Of a stretch of 64,000 bases of DNA, positions 21,875 through 31,345 are shown piece after piece. A model generated the notes under the pieces. It was given only the letters and a program-made list of their open reading frames with translations, was not told the origin of the DNA and did not search any database. A program made the position numbers and the translations under genes. Each line of letters starts with the position of its first letter. Positions within the stretch are counted from its first letter, which is position 1. The DNA lies in the NCBI RefSeq assembly GCF_000233955.1, contig NZ_JH376578.1, forward strand, positions 1 to 64,000, in the 5' to 3' direction. The stretch is from Paraprevotella clara YIT 11840 (GTDB taxonomy: Bacteria > Bacteroidota > Bacteroidia > Bacteroidales > Bacteroidaceae).

Positions 21875-22966
21875 TCAAGCCTCACGGCAAGCCTTCACAG
21901 TCTCTACCAGACGCTCGAAATCTTCAGGATATACGTCGCCGATGTTCCCGATACGGAAAGTGTCGGCCTGGGAAATCTTGCCCGGATATATCACGAAGCC
22001 CTTCGCTTTCAACTCGGCATAGAAAGCCTTGAAGTCGAAATCCTTCTCAGGATAAAGGAACGAAGTGATAACCGGCGACTGTACGGCTGCCGGCAACAAT
22101 GCCTTGAAGCCGAGCGACTCCATGCCTTTTACCAATACTTCGTGGTTCTTGCAGTAACGGGCATAACGGGCTACCACTCCCCCTTCGGCCTTCAGCTCTT
22201 CCATAGCTTCCTTGAAGGCGCGTACCACGTGGGTAGGCGAGGTGAAACGCCACTTGCCATGCCCTTTTTCCATCGTCTCCCACTGGTCGTAGATGTCGAG
22301 CGACAAAGAACGCGACACGCCCTTGCAAGCCATCAGTTCACTGCGACGGGCGATGATAAAGCCGAAACCGGGTACGCCCTGGATACATTTGTTCGCACTG
22401 CTGATGAGGAAATCGATGCCGAGTTCCTGCACATCCAAAGGCACACCGCCGAAACTGCTCATCGCATCCACAATCAGCTTCTTGCCATGCGCCTTGACCA
22501 CACGGGCCAATTCCGGCAGCGGGTTCAGGATACCCGTAGTCGTCTCGCAGTGTACGAAAGCCACGTGGGTCACATCGCCGTGGCGCGACAGGTTCTTCTC
22601 CACCATTTCGGGGTCTACCTGCATGGTTTCCTCGAAAGCCACCATGTCGTAGGCAATACCGTGGCGGTCGGCAATGACTCCCATGCGGTTGCCGTAAGCA
22701 CCGTTGCTGAAGATAAGCAGTTTGTCACCCTGCTTGAGGGCACTGCCCAACACGGCTTCCACACAATAGGTACCGCTACCCTGCATCAGCACGGAAGTGT
22801 ACTCTTCCGGATGTTTCGTGGCCATCTCCACCAGCGATTTGCGGATTTCTTCCACGATTCCCACATTATAATCTTCATCCCAAGTGCACCAGTCACTCAG
22901 CATGGCTTCTTTTACGGTTTCTGAAGTGGTCAACGGACCGGGCGTCAACAAAAGATAAGGTCTCAT
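21875..22966 (-). CDS. phnW: 2-aminoethylphosphonate-pyruvate transaminase
   Basis: 363 aa. Transfers the amino group of 2-aminoethylphosphonate (AEP) to pyruvate, giving phosphonoacetaldehyde and alanine. Class V aminotransferase fold: start [51 protein letters not shown] and the PLP lysine Lys193 in [12 protein letters not shown]. Length and motifs match PhnW rather than serine-glyoxylate transaminases. It is the last gene of DUF5690-phnX-phnW (17 bp after phnX) and is followed by a terminator. Confidence 0.95.
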   Translation of the reverse strand: MRPYLLLTPGPLTTSETVKEAMLSDWCTWDEDYNVGIVEEIRKSLVEMATKHPEEYTSVLMQGSGTYCVEAVLGSALKQGDKLLIFSNGAYGNRMGVIADRHGIAYDMVAFEETMQVDPEMVEKNLSRHGDVTHVAFVHCETTTGILNPLPELARVVKAHGKKLIVDAMSSFGGVPLDVQELGIDFLISSANKCIQGVPGFGFIIARRSELMACKGVSRSLSLDIYDQWETMEKGHGKWRFTSPTHVVRAFKEAMEELKAEGGVVARYARYCKNHEVLVKGMESLGFKALLPAAVQSPVITSFLYPEKDFDFKAFYAELKAKGFVIYPGKISQADTFRIGNIGDVYPEDFERLVETVKACREA

Positions 22967-22983
22967 ATTCTTGTTTTTATAAA

Positions 22984-23775
22984 TTATTGATTCATTTTCT
23001 GATTTATCATCTCGATTATTGCCGGAAGTTCCGTAATGTCGTCCACCACATAGTGGGCACCGGCTTCCAACATGCGGCGGCGCACTTCGGCCTTGCGTGC
23101 GTCCAATTCACCGGCCGGCATGGCTGCGACCTCTTCCTGCGTGAGAGCCAGTTCGTTGCTTCCCATAACCACACCCACGGTCCACACTTTGGCGTTCACG
23201 CCTTCTTTGATGTCGGCTATCGTGTCTCCGTACTTCAACACGCAATCCACCGACGGTACGGCCAAATCTATCATATTCCGGTAGACCATATAAGGATAAG
23301 GACGTCCGGCAGGCAGATGATCCGAAGTCACGCAGTTGTCCACTTTGTAACCGGCTTTTTCCGCAGCCGGAATCACGATGTCCATCATCTTGTCGGTATA
23401 TCCGGTAGTGGAGCCTATCTTGATACCGGCCTTGCGCAATGCCTCTACGGTATCCACCACGCCGGGTATCGGTTCGGAATAATTCTCCAAGGTGTCAAAC
23501 AACACGCGCTGAAAAGCCACGTAACGGGCCTGCACGTCCTCATCGGTGTAGTCGCGACCGAACTTCTCGCGGAAAGCAGCCTTGACCCGGTCGATGTTGA
23601 ACAGGGCACGGATTTCCTCAATCTTAGTCAGCCCCATGTAAGCACGGGTCTCTGCAGCCGTCACCGGCACGCCGATCTCGTTGAAACTCTCGATGAAAGC
23701 CGCCACGGGGGCAAAGCAACCGTAATCCACAGCCGTACCGGCCCAATCTAAAATGATGCACTCAATTTTTTTCAT
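22984..23775 (-). CDS. phnX: Phosphonoacetaldehyde hydrolase
   Basis: 263 aa, HAD superfamily. Splits the C-P bond of phosphonoacetaldehyde into acetaldehyde and phosphate. Nucleophile Asp10 ([13 protein letters not shown]), the Schiff-base lysine Lys51 ([13 protein letters not shown]; Lys53 in Bacillus cereus PhnX), the Thr of GSTTGYT and the acidic loop [12 protein letters not shown] are all present. It lies between the transporter-like gene (23-bp gap) and phnW, so the three are one operon for using AEP as a source of phosphate and nitrogen. Confidence 0.95.
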   Translation of the reverse strand: MKKIECIILDWAGTAVDYGCFAPVAAFIESFNEIGVPVTAAETRAYMGLTKIEEIRALFNIDRVKAAFREKFGRDYTDEDVQARYVAFQRVLFDTLENYSEPIPGVVDTVEALRKAGIKIGSTTGYTDKMMDIVIPAAEKAGYKVDNCVTSDHLPAGRPYPYMVYRNMIDLAVPSVDCVLKYGDTIADIKEGVNAKVWTVGVVMGSNELALTQEEVAAMPAGELDARKAEVRRRMLEAGAHYVVDDITELPAIIEMINQKMNQ

Positions 23776-23798
23776 GTTTCTATGTTTGAACTAATGGT

Positions 23799-25175
23799 TT
23801 ATCTGTTTTTAATCACTTCCGGGGAAAGGGCATACTCCTCGCCCTCGCAAGGGAACGGCGCAGAGGGAGTATAGACGAAATTCTTCGGGCCACGGTGGCG
23901 TTCCCGGCGGTAACGCCATACGATGTAAGCCGCAGAGCAGGCAAAAGACACACTGCAAATGATGCCCACATAACTGCACGCAAAGTTATAAAATTGCAAC
24001 CAGTTGACATCGGGATTGAAACATTCCTTGAACACCAGAACCAACACCGTACCCATGTAACCGATGAAATCCAGCGTGATAATGAAGAAGCCCACGTTGC
24101 CTTTTATCCTGAAACAAGCGATGAAACGCTCGAAGAAAAGAGTCTGGAAACTCAAATAGACGGTATAGAGGCACAGGCTCTGCAAGAAAAGCCAAAGCGT
24201 GACGGGCAAATTCCAAGCCTCGTAATTGAAGGCCACACTGCTCAACACGGCACAGCCGCAAGTAACCAAGGCCAACAAAAGACAGAGCACCTTGACGTTG
24301 CTCTTCACCATCGACATGGCTGCGAACAGTATGAGGATCACCAAAGTGACCGTAGCGTCGATCTTGGCAAAAGCCCATGAAGACAAACCGGCCGCCTTTA
24401 CGTCGATGATTTTCACGAGGAAGTCTTCTTTAAGGTCTTGCAACACGGTAATGAACAGGTTGGCAAAGAAGAGTATCAGCAACACGGGCATGAAGCTCTT
24501 GAATACGGCCGAACGTCCCTTGCGGTCGAGAGCCACACGCTCCGTACGCAATTCCATGTCGGCCTTCGTAGGATGCGGAAGCCGGGTCATCGCCCATCCC
24601 AACAAAGAAAGCAACGGGAAAGCAAACGCACCGATGAACGCGGGCATCCAGAATTCGCTGACATGAAGCCCGTTCATCACGAAAAGCCCCAACGACTTGG
24701 CCGTACCGGAACTGATGGCGATACTCAAACCCATCAGACTGGCCAATAAATCCGTCACCCGCCGGCCTTCTAAGAAACTGAATATCACACCCCACATGCA
24801 ACCCAACGACAGCCCGTTGAAGAACAAGGCAAAGACATTATAAGGACGGGGCAACGCTCCGAACAACACCAAAGACAATTCGGCCACAGCCACAGAGGCG
24901 ATAATGAACTTCAGCCGGTTCTCTTTTTTCATCTCCGAAATCACCTTGATACCGATGAGTTTGGAGAGGAAATAACCCGCAATCTGCACGATGCTCGTGG
25001 CCGTCTTATAGTCCATTCCGAAAAAATCAAGCCCGTCGAACGTGGCTGCCGTGAAAGGCTTGCGAAGTGCATATACCAATGAATAAGACAACAAAGCCGC
25101 ACCGCCGGCCCACAAGATGAACAATACGTCCGAGAGTGCCTTTTTCTGATTTGCCTTCAATTCCATAATCTCCAT
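23799..25175 (-). CDS. DUF5690/MFS-like membrane protein, candidate AEP transporter
   Basis: 458 aa with about 12 transmembrane helices. The N-terminal third resembles the major facilitator fold (YALRKPFTAATFDGLDFFGMDYKTATSIVQIAGYFLSKLIG, the KPF/Y and SK words of organophosphate transporters; GLSLGCMWGVIFSFLEGRR); the rest is typical of the Bacteroidetes DUF5690 group. Start at 25175 or the ATG at 25166. It is the first gene of the AEP operon, so import of AEP or a related phosphonate is the simplest role, replacing the ABC system PhnSTUV used elsewhere. This is inference; the substrate is not shown by sequence. Confidence 0.75.
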   Translation of the reverse strand: MEIMELKANQKKALSDVLFILWAGGAALLSYSLVYALRKPFTAATFDGLDFFGMDYKTATSIVQIAGYFLSKLIGIKVISEMKKENRLKFIIASVAVAELSLVLFGALPRPYNVFALFFNGLSLGCMWGVIFSFLEGRRVTDLLASLMGLSIAISSGTAKSLGLFVMNGLHVSEFWMPAFIGAFAFPLLSLLGWAMTRLPHPTKADMELRTERVALDRKGRSAVFKSFMPVLLILFFANLFITVLQDLKEDFLVKIIDVKAAGLSSWAFAKIDATVTLVILILFAAMSMVKSNVKVLCLLLALVTCGCAVLSSVAFNYEAWNLPVTLWLFLQSLCLYTVYLSFQTLFFERFIACFRIKGNVGFFIITLDFIGYMGTVLVLVFKECFNPDVNWLQFYNFACSYVGIICSVSFACSAAYIVWRYRRERHRGPKNFVYTPSAPFPCEGEEYALSPEVIKNR

Positions 25176-25282
25176 TTTTCTATCGTTTCTTGGTTTTCGA
25201 CGGCAAAGTTATCATGTATTCCCAAACGGAAAAATGAAATTCTATTATTAATAACTTTCATGTAATCAACGAATTGTTATGT

Positions 25283-25326
25283 AACATTAATGAAACATTC
25301 ATGCAACAGAACTATAACATGAATGT
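25283..25326. promoter_or_regulatory. Candidate operator between the AEP operon and its divergent gene
   Basis: ACATTCATG (25295-25303) and CATGAATGT (25318-25326) form a perfect 9-bp inverted repeat with 14-bp spacing. A further AACATTAATG copy precedes at 25283. A TAACTTTG box for the AEP operon lies at 25204-25211 on the minus strand. Confidence 0.45.
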
Positions 25327-25364
25327 ATTTACTTTGCAGTCGGTAATACAATATAAAAGGTGCA

Positions 25365-26246
25365 ATGAACGAACTTTTTGAGATTTACAAACGCATAGAA
25401 TACTTGAGAAACAACGGAGTGAAGATGAAAGAAATAGCCGACCATACCCAAATGGCGGCCAGCGTACTTTCTTCGCTCTACTCCAGCGTCCTGCCGACCT
25501 TTATCGGCGAAGTAAAGAAAGGCATTGCCGAGGAAGAGGCTTTGGACTATGCCCTCTCGCAAGTGAACAACGTATCCAAGAAACGGCTGCTCGGGAATCT
25601 GGAAGACATGAAAGAAAGGCTTTTTGAACTGGAACCGCCACAAGGCGGAGAAAAGAGAAAAAGCCCTTTTTGGGACATGATGGCCAGGGAATCGCAGGTT
25701 TCCGCACAGGAGGCCTATAATTACAGCGGCATTTATATCAGCTACAGTCTCTCGTCGGCTGCTGACGCCCTGAAAGTGGAACCTTACCTCATCACGGCTT
25801 CCGAAAACAACGAATACGTACGGGTGGTGCACATGAGTGCCTACAACACCACCCATTCCGGCGTGGGGCTTTTCAACAATCACACGAGTTCCTACATCCT
25901 GTTCAACGAGCGTGAGAGTCCGGAACTGGCTCTTTTTACCATCTACCTGCAACTCCCCATGTACGACTTTCCTAAAATGCTGAAGGGGCTTTACCTCTGT
26001 CTCGACTACAACCGTAACCCGATAGCACGCCGGATTCTCTTCGTCAAGCATTCCGACAGCACGGATATGGACGATTTCCTGGCGCTGAAAGGCGAAATCA
26101 TTCCCAAAGAACAAATACCGGACGACCTCTTACCTTATTATAATTATACGTGCCAACCGGGAGATTTCATCAAGACTTGTACCGTCCCGTCTCCGTCATT
26201 GGATACCCAAGACTTGGAACGGGAAAAAAAGATGCTGGAACTCTGA
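25365..26246 (+). CDS. Unrecognised protein with N-terminal HTH-like segment, probable regulator of the AEP operon
   Basis: 293 aa. Not assigned to a known family. Residues about 5-45 (IYKRIEYLRNNGVKMKEIADHTQMAASVLSSLYSSVLP) read as a helix-turn-helix of the XRE/MerR kind. A charged linker (GGEKRKSP) leads to an alpha/beta region (about 115-275: YSGIYISYSLSSAADALKVEPYLI, GLFNNHTSSYILFNERESPELALFTIYLQLPM) that may bind a ligand. No signal peptide or membrane helix. It is divergent from DUF5690-phnX-phnW across 189 bp containing an inverted repeat, which is the classic arrangement of a local regulator. Alternative: an unrelated cytoplasmic sensor. Confidence 0.6.
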   Translation: MNELFEIYKRIEYLRNNGVKMKEIADHTQMAASVLSSLYSSVLPTFIGEVKKGIAEEEALDYALSQVNNVSKKRLLGNLEDMKERLFELEPPQGGEKRKSPFWDMMARESQVSAQEAYNYSGIYISYSLSSAADALKVEPYLITASENNEYVRVVHMSAYNTTHSGVGLFNNHTSSYILFNERESPELALFTIYLQLPMYDFPKMLKGLYLCLDYNRNPIARRILFVKHSDSTDMDDFLALKGEIIPKEQIPDDLLPYYNYTCQPGDFIKTCTVPSPSLDTQDLEREKKMLEL

Positions 26247-26251
26247 AAAAC

Positions 26252-26296
26252 AAAAACCGCGCTTCTGCCCCCGACGGACAAAAGCGCGGCTTCTTC
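26252..26296. terminator. Bidirectional terminator between convergent genes
   Basis: CCGCGCTT (26257-26264) and AAGCGCGG (26282-26289) form a perfect stem, with an A-run before and a T-rich stretch after. It separates the regulator-like gene from carB. Confidence 0.75.
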
Positions 26297-26307
26297 TATC
26301 TTATATC

Positions 26308-29300
26308 TTATTTATACTCCTGCCAACTCTTTATCTGGATCTGTTCCATATCCATCTGACAGAACGCCTCGATGAATGCCTTGGCCAAACGGGCATTCGT
26401 CATCAACGGTATGTTGTGGTCGATAGCGTCGCGACGGATACGGTAACCGTTCGTCAGTTCACGCTTGGTCTGGTCTTTAGGGATATTGACAATCAAATCG
26501 AACTTATGCTGGGCTATCATCGTCAACACGTTGTTCTCGGCTGCCGTATGCTCGTCGGGCCAATGCACGGCTATCGCTTTCACTCCGTTGTCATTCAAGA
26601 AGCGGGCCGTACCCTCCGTGGCATAGATGTCATAACCCTTGGCGGCCAGCATGCGGCTGGGTTCCAGAAGGTCTACTTTAGACTGCACCGCGCCGGACGA
26701 AAGCATCACCGCTTTCTTCGGCACACTGTAACCTGTAGCAATCAAGGCATTCAGCAAAGCCTCATTGAAATCGTCCCCCAAACAACCGACTTCTCCGGTG
26801 GAAGACATGTCCACACCCAACACGGGGTCGGCATTCTGCAAACGGGCGAACGAGAACTGCGAAGCTTTCACGCCGATACGGTCGATGTCGAACACCGACT
26901 TATCGGGACGATCGTACGGTGCATCCAACATGATACGTGTGGCGGTCTCGATGAAGTTGCGCTTCAACACCTTCGACACGAAAGGGAAACTGCGGGAAGC
27001 GCGGAGGTTGCACTCGATGACCTTGATTTGATTTCCCTTAGCCAAATACTGGATATTGAAGGGACCGGAAATGTTTAACTCACGGGCAATGCGGCTACTG
27101 ATTTTCTTGATGGCACGCATGGTTGAAAAATACAAGTGCTGAGCCGGGAACACCAATGTGGCATCGCCTGAATGCACACCGGCGTATTCGATATGTTCCG
27201 AGATGGCGTATTCCACCACTTCTCCGTTCTGTGCCACGGCGTCGAACTCCACTTCTTTCGTTTCCTGCATGAATTGGGACACCACTACCGGGTACTCTTT
27301 CGACACCTCACGAGCCATTTCCAAGAAACGGGTCAACTGTTCCTCATTGTGACATACGTTCATGGCCGCACCGGAAAGCACGTACGACGGACGAACCAAT
27401 ACAGGATAACCCACCTTGTCGATGAAAGCCTTCATGTCGTCCAAGCTGGTCAGCTCCTGCCAAGCCGGCTGGTCGATGCCGAGACGGTCGAGCATGGCCG
27501 AGAACTTGTTGCGGTTCTCCGCACGGTCGATAGACACAGGAGACGTGCCCAGGATGTGTACCGACTGACGATGGAGTTTCATGGCCAAGTTGTTCGGTAT
27601 CTGTCCGCCCACGGACACGATGACACCGCCCGGCTGCTCCAAGTCGATCACGTCGAGCACACGCTCGAAAGACAACTCATCGAAATAGAGACGGTCGCAC
27701 ATGTCGTAGTCCGTCGAAACCGTCTCTGGATTATAGTTGATCATGATGGACTTGTAACCCAACTTGCGTGCGGTCTGTACCGCGTTGACGGAGCACCAGT
27801 CGAATTCCACCGAAGAACCGATACGGTAAGCACCGGAACCCAACACGATGACAGACTTGTCATTCTTGTAATAATTGACATCGTAGCCGTCCGTACCGTA
27901 TGTCATGTAAAGGTAGTTCGTCAGTTCCGGATGTTCGGATGCCACCGTGTTGATGCGCTTCACAGCCGGTAAGATACCCAGTTGCTTACGGTACTGGCGC
28001 ACCTGAAGGTTTTCCTTCTCCATATTGGTGCCTTCCGGCTTGAGCACGAAGCGTGCAATCTGGAAATCGGAGAAGCCCAACCGCTTGGCCTCACGCAATA
28101 ACTCAGGAGTAACGGACTCCAACGTATCATGTCCCTCCAGTTCTTTCTTCATATCGACAATGTTCTTCAACTTGCCGATGAACCACGGGTCTATCTTCGT
28201 CAACTCATAAATACGCTGTATGGTATACCCTTCTTCCAAAGCTTGTGCCATGGCGAAAATACGCAAATCCGTCGGGTTGGAGAGCTCTTCGTCCAGTTGT
28301 TCGAAATGCACGTGGTCATTGCCCACAAAACCGTGCATCCCCTGGCCTATCATACGCAAACCTTTCTGGATAATCTCTTCGAACGAGCGGCCGATAGACA
28401 TGATTTCGCCTACCGATTTCATGCTCGAACCGATGTGACGCGACACGCCCTCGAATTTCGTCAAGTCCCAACGTGGTATCTTGCAAATCAGATAGTCCAG
28501 CGAAGGAGCCACGTATGCTGAGTTGGGCGTCCCCATCTCGCCTATCTGATCCAACGTGTACCCCAAGGCAATCTTGGCAGCCACAAAGGCCAACGGATAA
28601 CCGGTGGCCTTGGAAGCCAACGCCGAAGAACGGCTCAGGCGGGCATTTACTTCAATGACACGGTAATCGTTAGTCTCGGCATTGAAAGCATATTGGATGT
28701 TGCACTCGCCTACGATTCCCAGATGGCGGATACATTTCTTAGACAAATCCTGCAACATCGTCACTTGTTCTTCCGTCAGCGAACAAGTCGGCGCCACTAC
28801 GATGGACTCGCCCGTATGGATACCCAACGGGTCGAAGTTTTCCATGCTGGCTACGGTGAAACAATGGTCGTTCGCATCGCGGATGACCTCGAACTCGATT
28901 TCTTTCCAGCCTTTCAAGGATTCTTCCACCAAAACCTGCGGTGCGAAGGTAAAAGCACTGCCGGCCAATTCGATGAAACGTTCCTCGTCCGGACAGATGC
29001 CGCTGCCCAAACCGCCTAATGCGTATGCAGAACGAATCATGACCGGATAACCGATTTCACGCGCCGCAGCCAAGGCGTCTTCCATATTCTCTACCGCCTT
29101 GCTGACAGGAGTCTTCATCGGGATTTCGTCGAGTTTCTTCACGAAAAGGTCACGGTCTTCCGTGTACATGATGGCTTCCACCGAAGTGCCCAACACTTCC
29201 ACGCCGTATTCCTTCAACACTCCGTTACGATACAGTTCCGTTCCGCAGTTCAGCGCCGTCTGGCCTCCGAATGCCAGCAAAATGCCGTCGGGACGTTCTT

Positions 29301-29532
29301 TTTTAATGATTTCCGTCACAAAATAAGGAGTGACCGGCAAGAAATAGACCTCATCGGCAATTCCTTCGGAAGTTTGAATGGTAGCAATGTTAGGGTTAAC
29401 CAACACAGAACGGACACCTTCTTCACGCAATGCTTTCAGTGCCTGTGAACCGGAATAATCGAATTCACCGGCCTGACCGATTTTCAACGCTCCGGAACCC
29501 AAAACCAAGACCTTTTTGAATTGTTTCTTCAT
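26308..29532 (-). CDS. carB: Carbamoyl-phosphate synthase large subunit
   Basis: 1074 aa, full length. Makes carbamoyl phosphate from glutamine-derived ammonia, bicarbonate and two ATP for pyrimidines and arginine. Two ATP-grasp halves are visible (VLGSGALKIGQAGEFDYSGSQALKALREEG near residue 10 and the second VLGSGAYRIGSSVEFDWCSVNAVQTARKLG near 560), each followed by SxGGQxxxN and the ECN(V/L)(R)AR-type glycine loops (VIEVNARLSRSSALASKATGYPLA; VIECNLRASRSFPFVSKVL). The last 130 residues are the MGS-like regulatory domain. No carA is adjacent; it must lie elsewhere. A TAATTTTG box lies at 29611-29618 upstream. Confidence 0.96.
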   Translation of the reverse strand: MKKQFKKVLVLGSGALKIGQAGEFDYSGSQALKALREEGVRSVLVNPNIATIQTSEGIADEVYFLPVTPYFVTEIIKKERPDGILLAFGGQTALNCGTELYRNGVLKEYGVEVLGTSVEAIMYTEDRDLFVKKLDEIPMKTPVSKAVENMEDALAAAREIGYPVMIRSAYALGGLGSGICPDEERFIELAGSAFTFAPQVLVEESLKGWKEIEFEVIRDANDHCFTVASMENFDPLGIHTGESIVVAPTCSLTEEQVTMLQDLSKKCIRHLGIVGECNIQYAFNAETNDYRVIEVNARLSRSSALASKATGYPLAFVAAKIALGYTLDQIGEMGTPNSAYVAPSLDYLICKIPRWDLTKFEGVSRHIGSSMKSVGEIMSIGRSFEEIIQKGLRMIGQGMHGFVGNDHVHFEQLDEELSNPTDLRIFAMAQALEEGYTIQRIYELTKIDPWFIGKLKNIVDMKKELEGHDTLESVTPELLREAKRLGFSDFQIARFVLKPEGTNMEKENLQVRQYRKQLGILPAVKRINTVASEHPELTNYLYMTYGTDGYDVNYYKNDKSVIVLGSGAYRIGSSVEFDWCSVNAVQTARKLGYKSIMINYNPETVSTDYDMCDRLYFDELSFERVLDVIDLEQPGGVIVSVGGQIPNNLAMKLHRQSVHILGTSPVSIDRAENRNKFSAMLDRLGIDQPAWQELTSLDDMKAFIDKVGYPVLVRPSYVLSGAAMNVCHNEEQLTRFLEMAREVSKEYPVVVSQFMQETKEVEFDAVAQNGEVVEYAISEHIEYAGVHSGDATLVFPAQHLYFSTMRAIKKISSRIARELNISGPFNIQYLAKGNQIKVIECNLRASRSFPFVSKVLKRNFIETATRIMLDAPYDRPDKSVFDIDRIGVKASQFSFARLQNADPVLGVDMSSTGEVGCLGDDFNEALLNALIATGYSVPKKAVMLSSGAVQSKVDLLEPSRMLAAKGYDIYATEGTARFLNDNGVKAIAVHWPDEHTAAENNVLTMIAQHKFDLIVNIPKDQTKRELTNGYRIRRDAIDHNIPLMTNARLAKAFIEAFCQMDMEQIQIKSWQEYK

Positions 29533-29678
29533 CCTCTTTTCAGAATTATAGTTGTTTTACAATCACACGCTTTCGAGAGTCCCGCTTTACACAGAACCCC
29601 AAAATTGGGACAAAATTAAGCATTCTATTTTTTTTCTCCCAGAAATTCACGGGAAAATATCGGCAAAGGGGGAAAAAA

Positions 29679-31316
29679 TCAACGTTTCCGCTCCAACTCT
29701 TGTAAGTTCTCCAATTTTTTCTGTTCCAAAAACTCATAAATGCCGCACAGGTGCTCACGCACCTTTCCATGACCAAATTCGTACACTTTACTAACCAATC
29801 CGTCCAAGAAGTCCCGGTCGTGGCTCACCACAATCAGCGTGCCGTCAAACGCCACCAAGGCTTGCTTCAAAATATCCTTTGTCTTCAGGTCCAAATGATT
29901 GGTAGGTTCGTCCAATATCAACAGGTTGACCGGGTTGAGCAGGAGTTTGAGCAACGCCAGACGTGTACGTTCTCCCCCCGAAAGCACCTTCACCTTCTTG
30001 GTACTTTCCTCGCCCCCGAACATGAAAGCTCCCAACAAATCGCGTATCTTCGTGCGGATTTCCCCTTGGGCCACATCGTCTATCGTCTGGAACACGGTCA
30101 GTTCTCCATCCAACAACGAAGCCTGATTCTGGGCAAAATAACCGATTTGGACATTATGTCCCAACGTCAACGTGCCTTCGTGCTCTATCTCCCCCATAAT
30201 ACATTTCACCAAAGTGGACTTACCCTCACCGTTACGTCCTACAAAAGCAATCTTGTTGCCCCGCTCTACCGTCAGGTTGACGCCGCCGAACACACGATGG
30301 TCGCCGTAACGCTTACCCACGTCCTCCATCGTCACCGGATAGTTCCCACTACGGGGCGAAGGCGGAAACTTCAGCCTCAAAGCCGACGTATCTTCCTCGT
30401 CCACCTCGATAATCTGCAACTTTTCCAGCATCTTCACACGGCTCTGCACCTGCAACGTCTTACTGTATGTACCCTTGAAACGTTCGATATAGTCTTTGGT
30501 TTCCTGAATCATCTTCTGTTGCTCCTCGTACTGTCTCATTTGCTGTTCGCGCCGTTCCTTACGGAGTTCCAGATACTTGCTGTAATTGACTTTGTAATCG
30601 TAGATACGCCCCATCGTGACTTCTATCGTACGCGTCGTGATATTGTCCACAAACTTGCGGTCGTGGCTGATGACCACTACGGCACGGGCACTCTCCGTCA
30701 GAAAATGTTCCAACCACTGTATGCTTTCGATGTCCAAATGGTTGGTCGGCTCGTCCAACAGCAACACGTCAGGCTCCTGCAACAACAATTTAGCCAACTC
30801 GATGCGCATGCGCCAGCCTCCGCTGAAATCGCTCGTAGGCCTCGTAAAGTCCGAACGCTCGAATCCTAATCCCAACAAGGCTTTTTCCACATCTTCTTCA
30901 AAATGGGTCAGGTCGATGGCATAGAACTTCTCGCTCATCGTGGCCACCTTCTCTATCAAAGCCATATAATCCTCGCTCTCATAGTCCGTACGGGTTGCCA
31001 GTTCATTATTCAGGACTTCTATTTCCCTTTCCATTTCCTTCAGGTGGGAAAAGGCCATCGAAGCCTCTTCAAATACCGTACGCCCGTCTTCCGTCATCAG
31101 ATGCTGTGGCAGATAAGCTATCACACAATCCTTAGGAGCCGTGACACGCCCCCGCGTCGGCAGCCTCACCCCGGCCAATATTTTCAATAATGTACTCTTT
31201 CCTGCCCCGTTTTTTCCCATCAAGGCAATACGGTCTTTCTCGTTAATCTGAAAAGAAATATCGCTAAACAAAGTCGTTCCGCCGAATTCCACGGCCAGTC
31301 CGTCTACAGATACCAT
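29679..31316 (-). CDS. ABC-F family ATP-binding protein
   Basis: 545 aa, two ABC domains without membrane segments. Walker A motifs GKNGAGKST (about residue 35) and GRNGEGKST (about 350), signatures DFSGGWRMRIELAKLLL and LSGGERTRLALLKLLL, each followed by LLLDEPTNHLD or LILDEPTNHLD, and a charged P-site linker between (about 245-310, YSKYLELRKERREQQMRQYEEQQK). ABC-F proteins act on the ribosome during elongation or antibiotic protection; this one looks like the housekeeping YbiT/Uup type. It follows malQ by 29 bp on the same strand, so the two probably share a transcript. Confidence 0.92.
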   Translation of the reverse strand: MVSVDGLAVEFGGTTLFSDISFQINEKDRIALMGKNGAGKSTLLKILAGVRLPTRGRVTAPKDCVIAYLPQHLMTEDGRTVFEEASMAFSHLKEMEREIEVLNNELATRTDYESEDYMALIEKVATMSEKFYAIDLTHFEEDVEKALLGLGFERSDFTRPTSDFSGGWRMRIELAKLLLQEPDVLLLDEPTNHLDIESIQWLEHFLTESARAVVVISHDRKFVDNITTRTIEVTMGRIYDYKVNYSKYLELRKERREQQMRQYEEQQKMIQETKDYIERFKGTYSKTLQVQSRVKMLEKLQIIEVDEEDTSALRLKFPPSPRSGNYPVTMEDVGKRYGDHRVFGGVNLTVERGNKIAFVGRNGEGKSTLVKCIMGEIEHEGTLTLGHNVQIGYFAQNQASLLDGELTVFQTIDDVAQGEIRTKIRDLLGAFMFGGEESTKKVKVLSGGERTRLALLKLLLNPVNLLILDEPTNHLDLKTKDILKQALVAFDGTLIVVSHDRDFLDGLVSKVYEFGHGKVREHLCGIYEFLEQKKLENLQELERKR

Positions 31317-31345
31317 AAATTATTTTTGAATATGAATAAAAGCTT

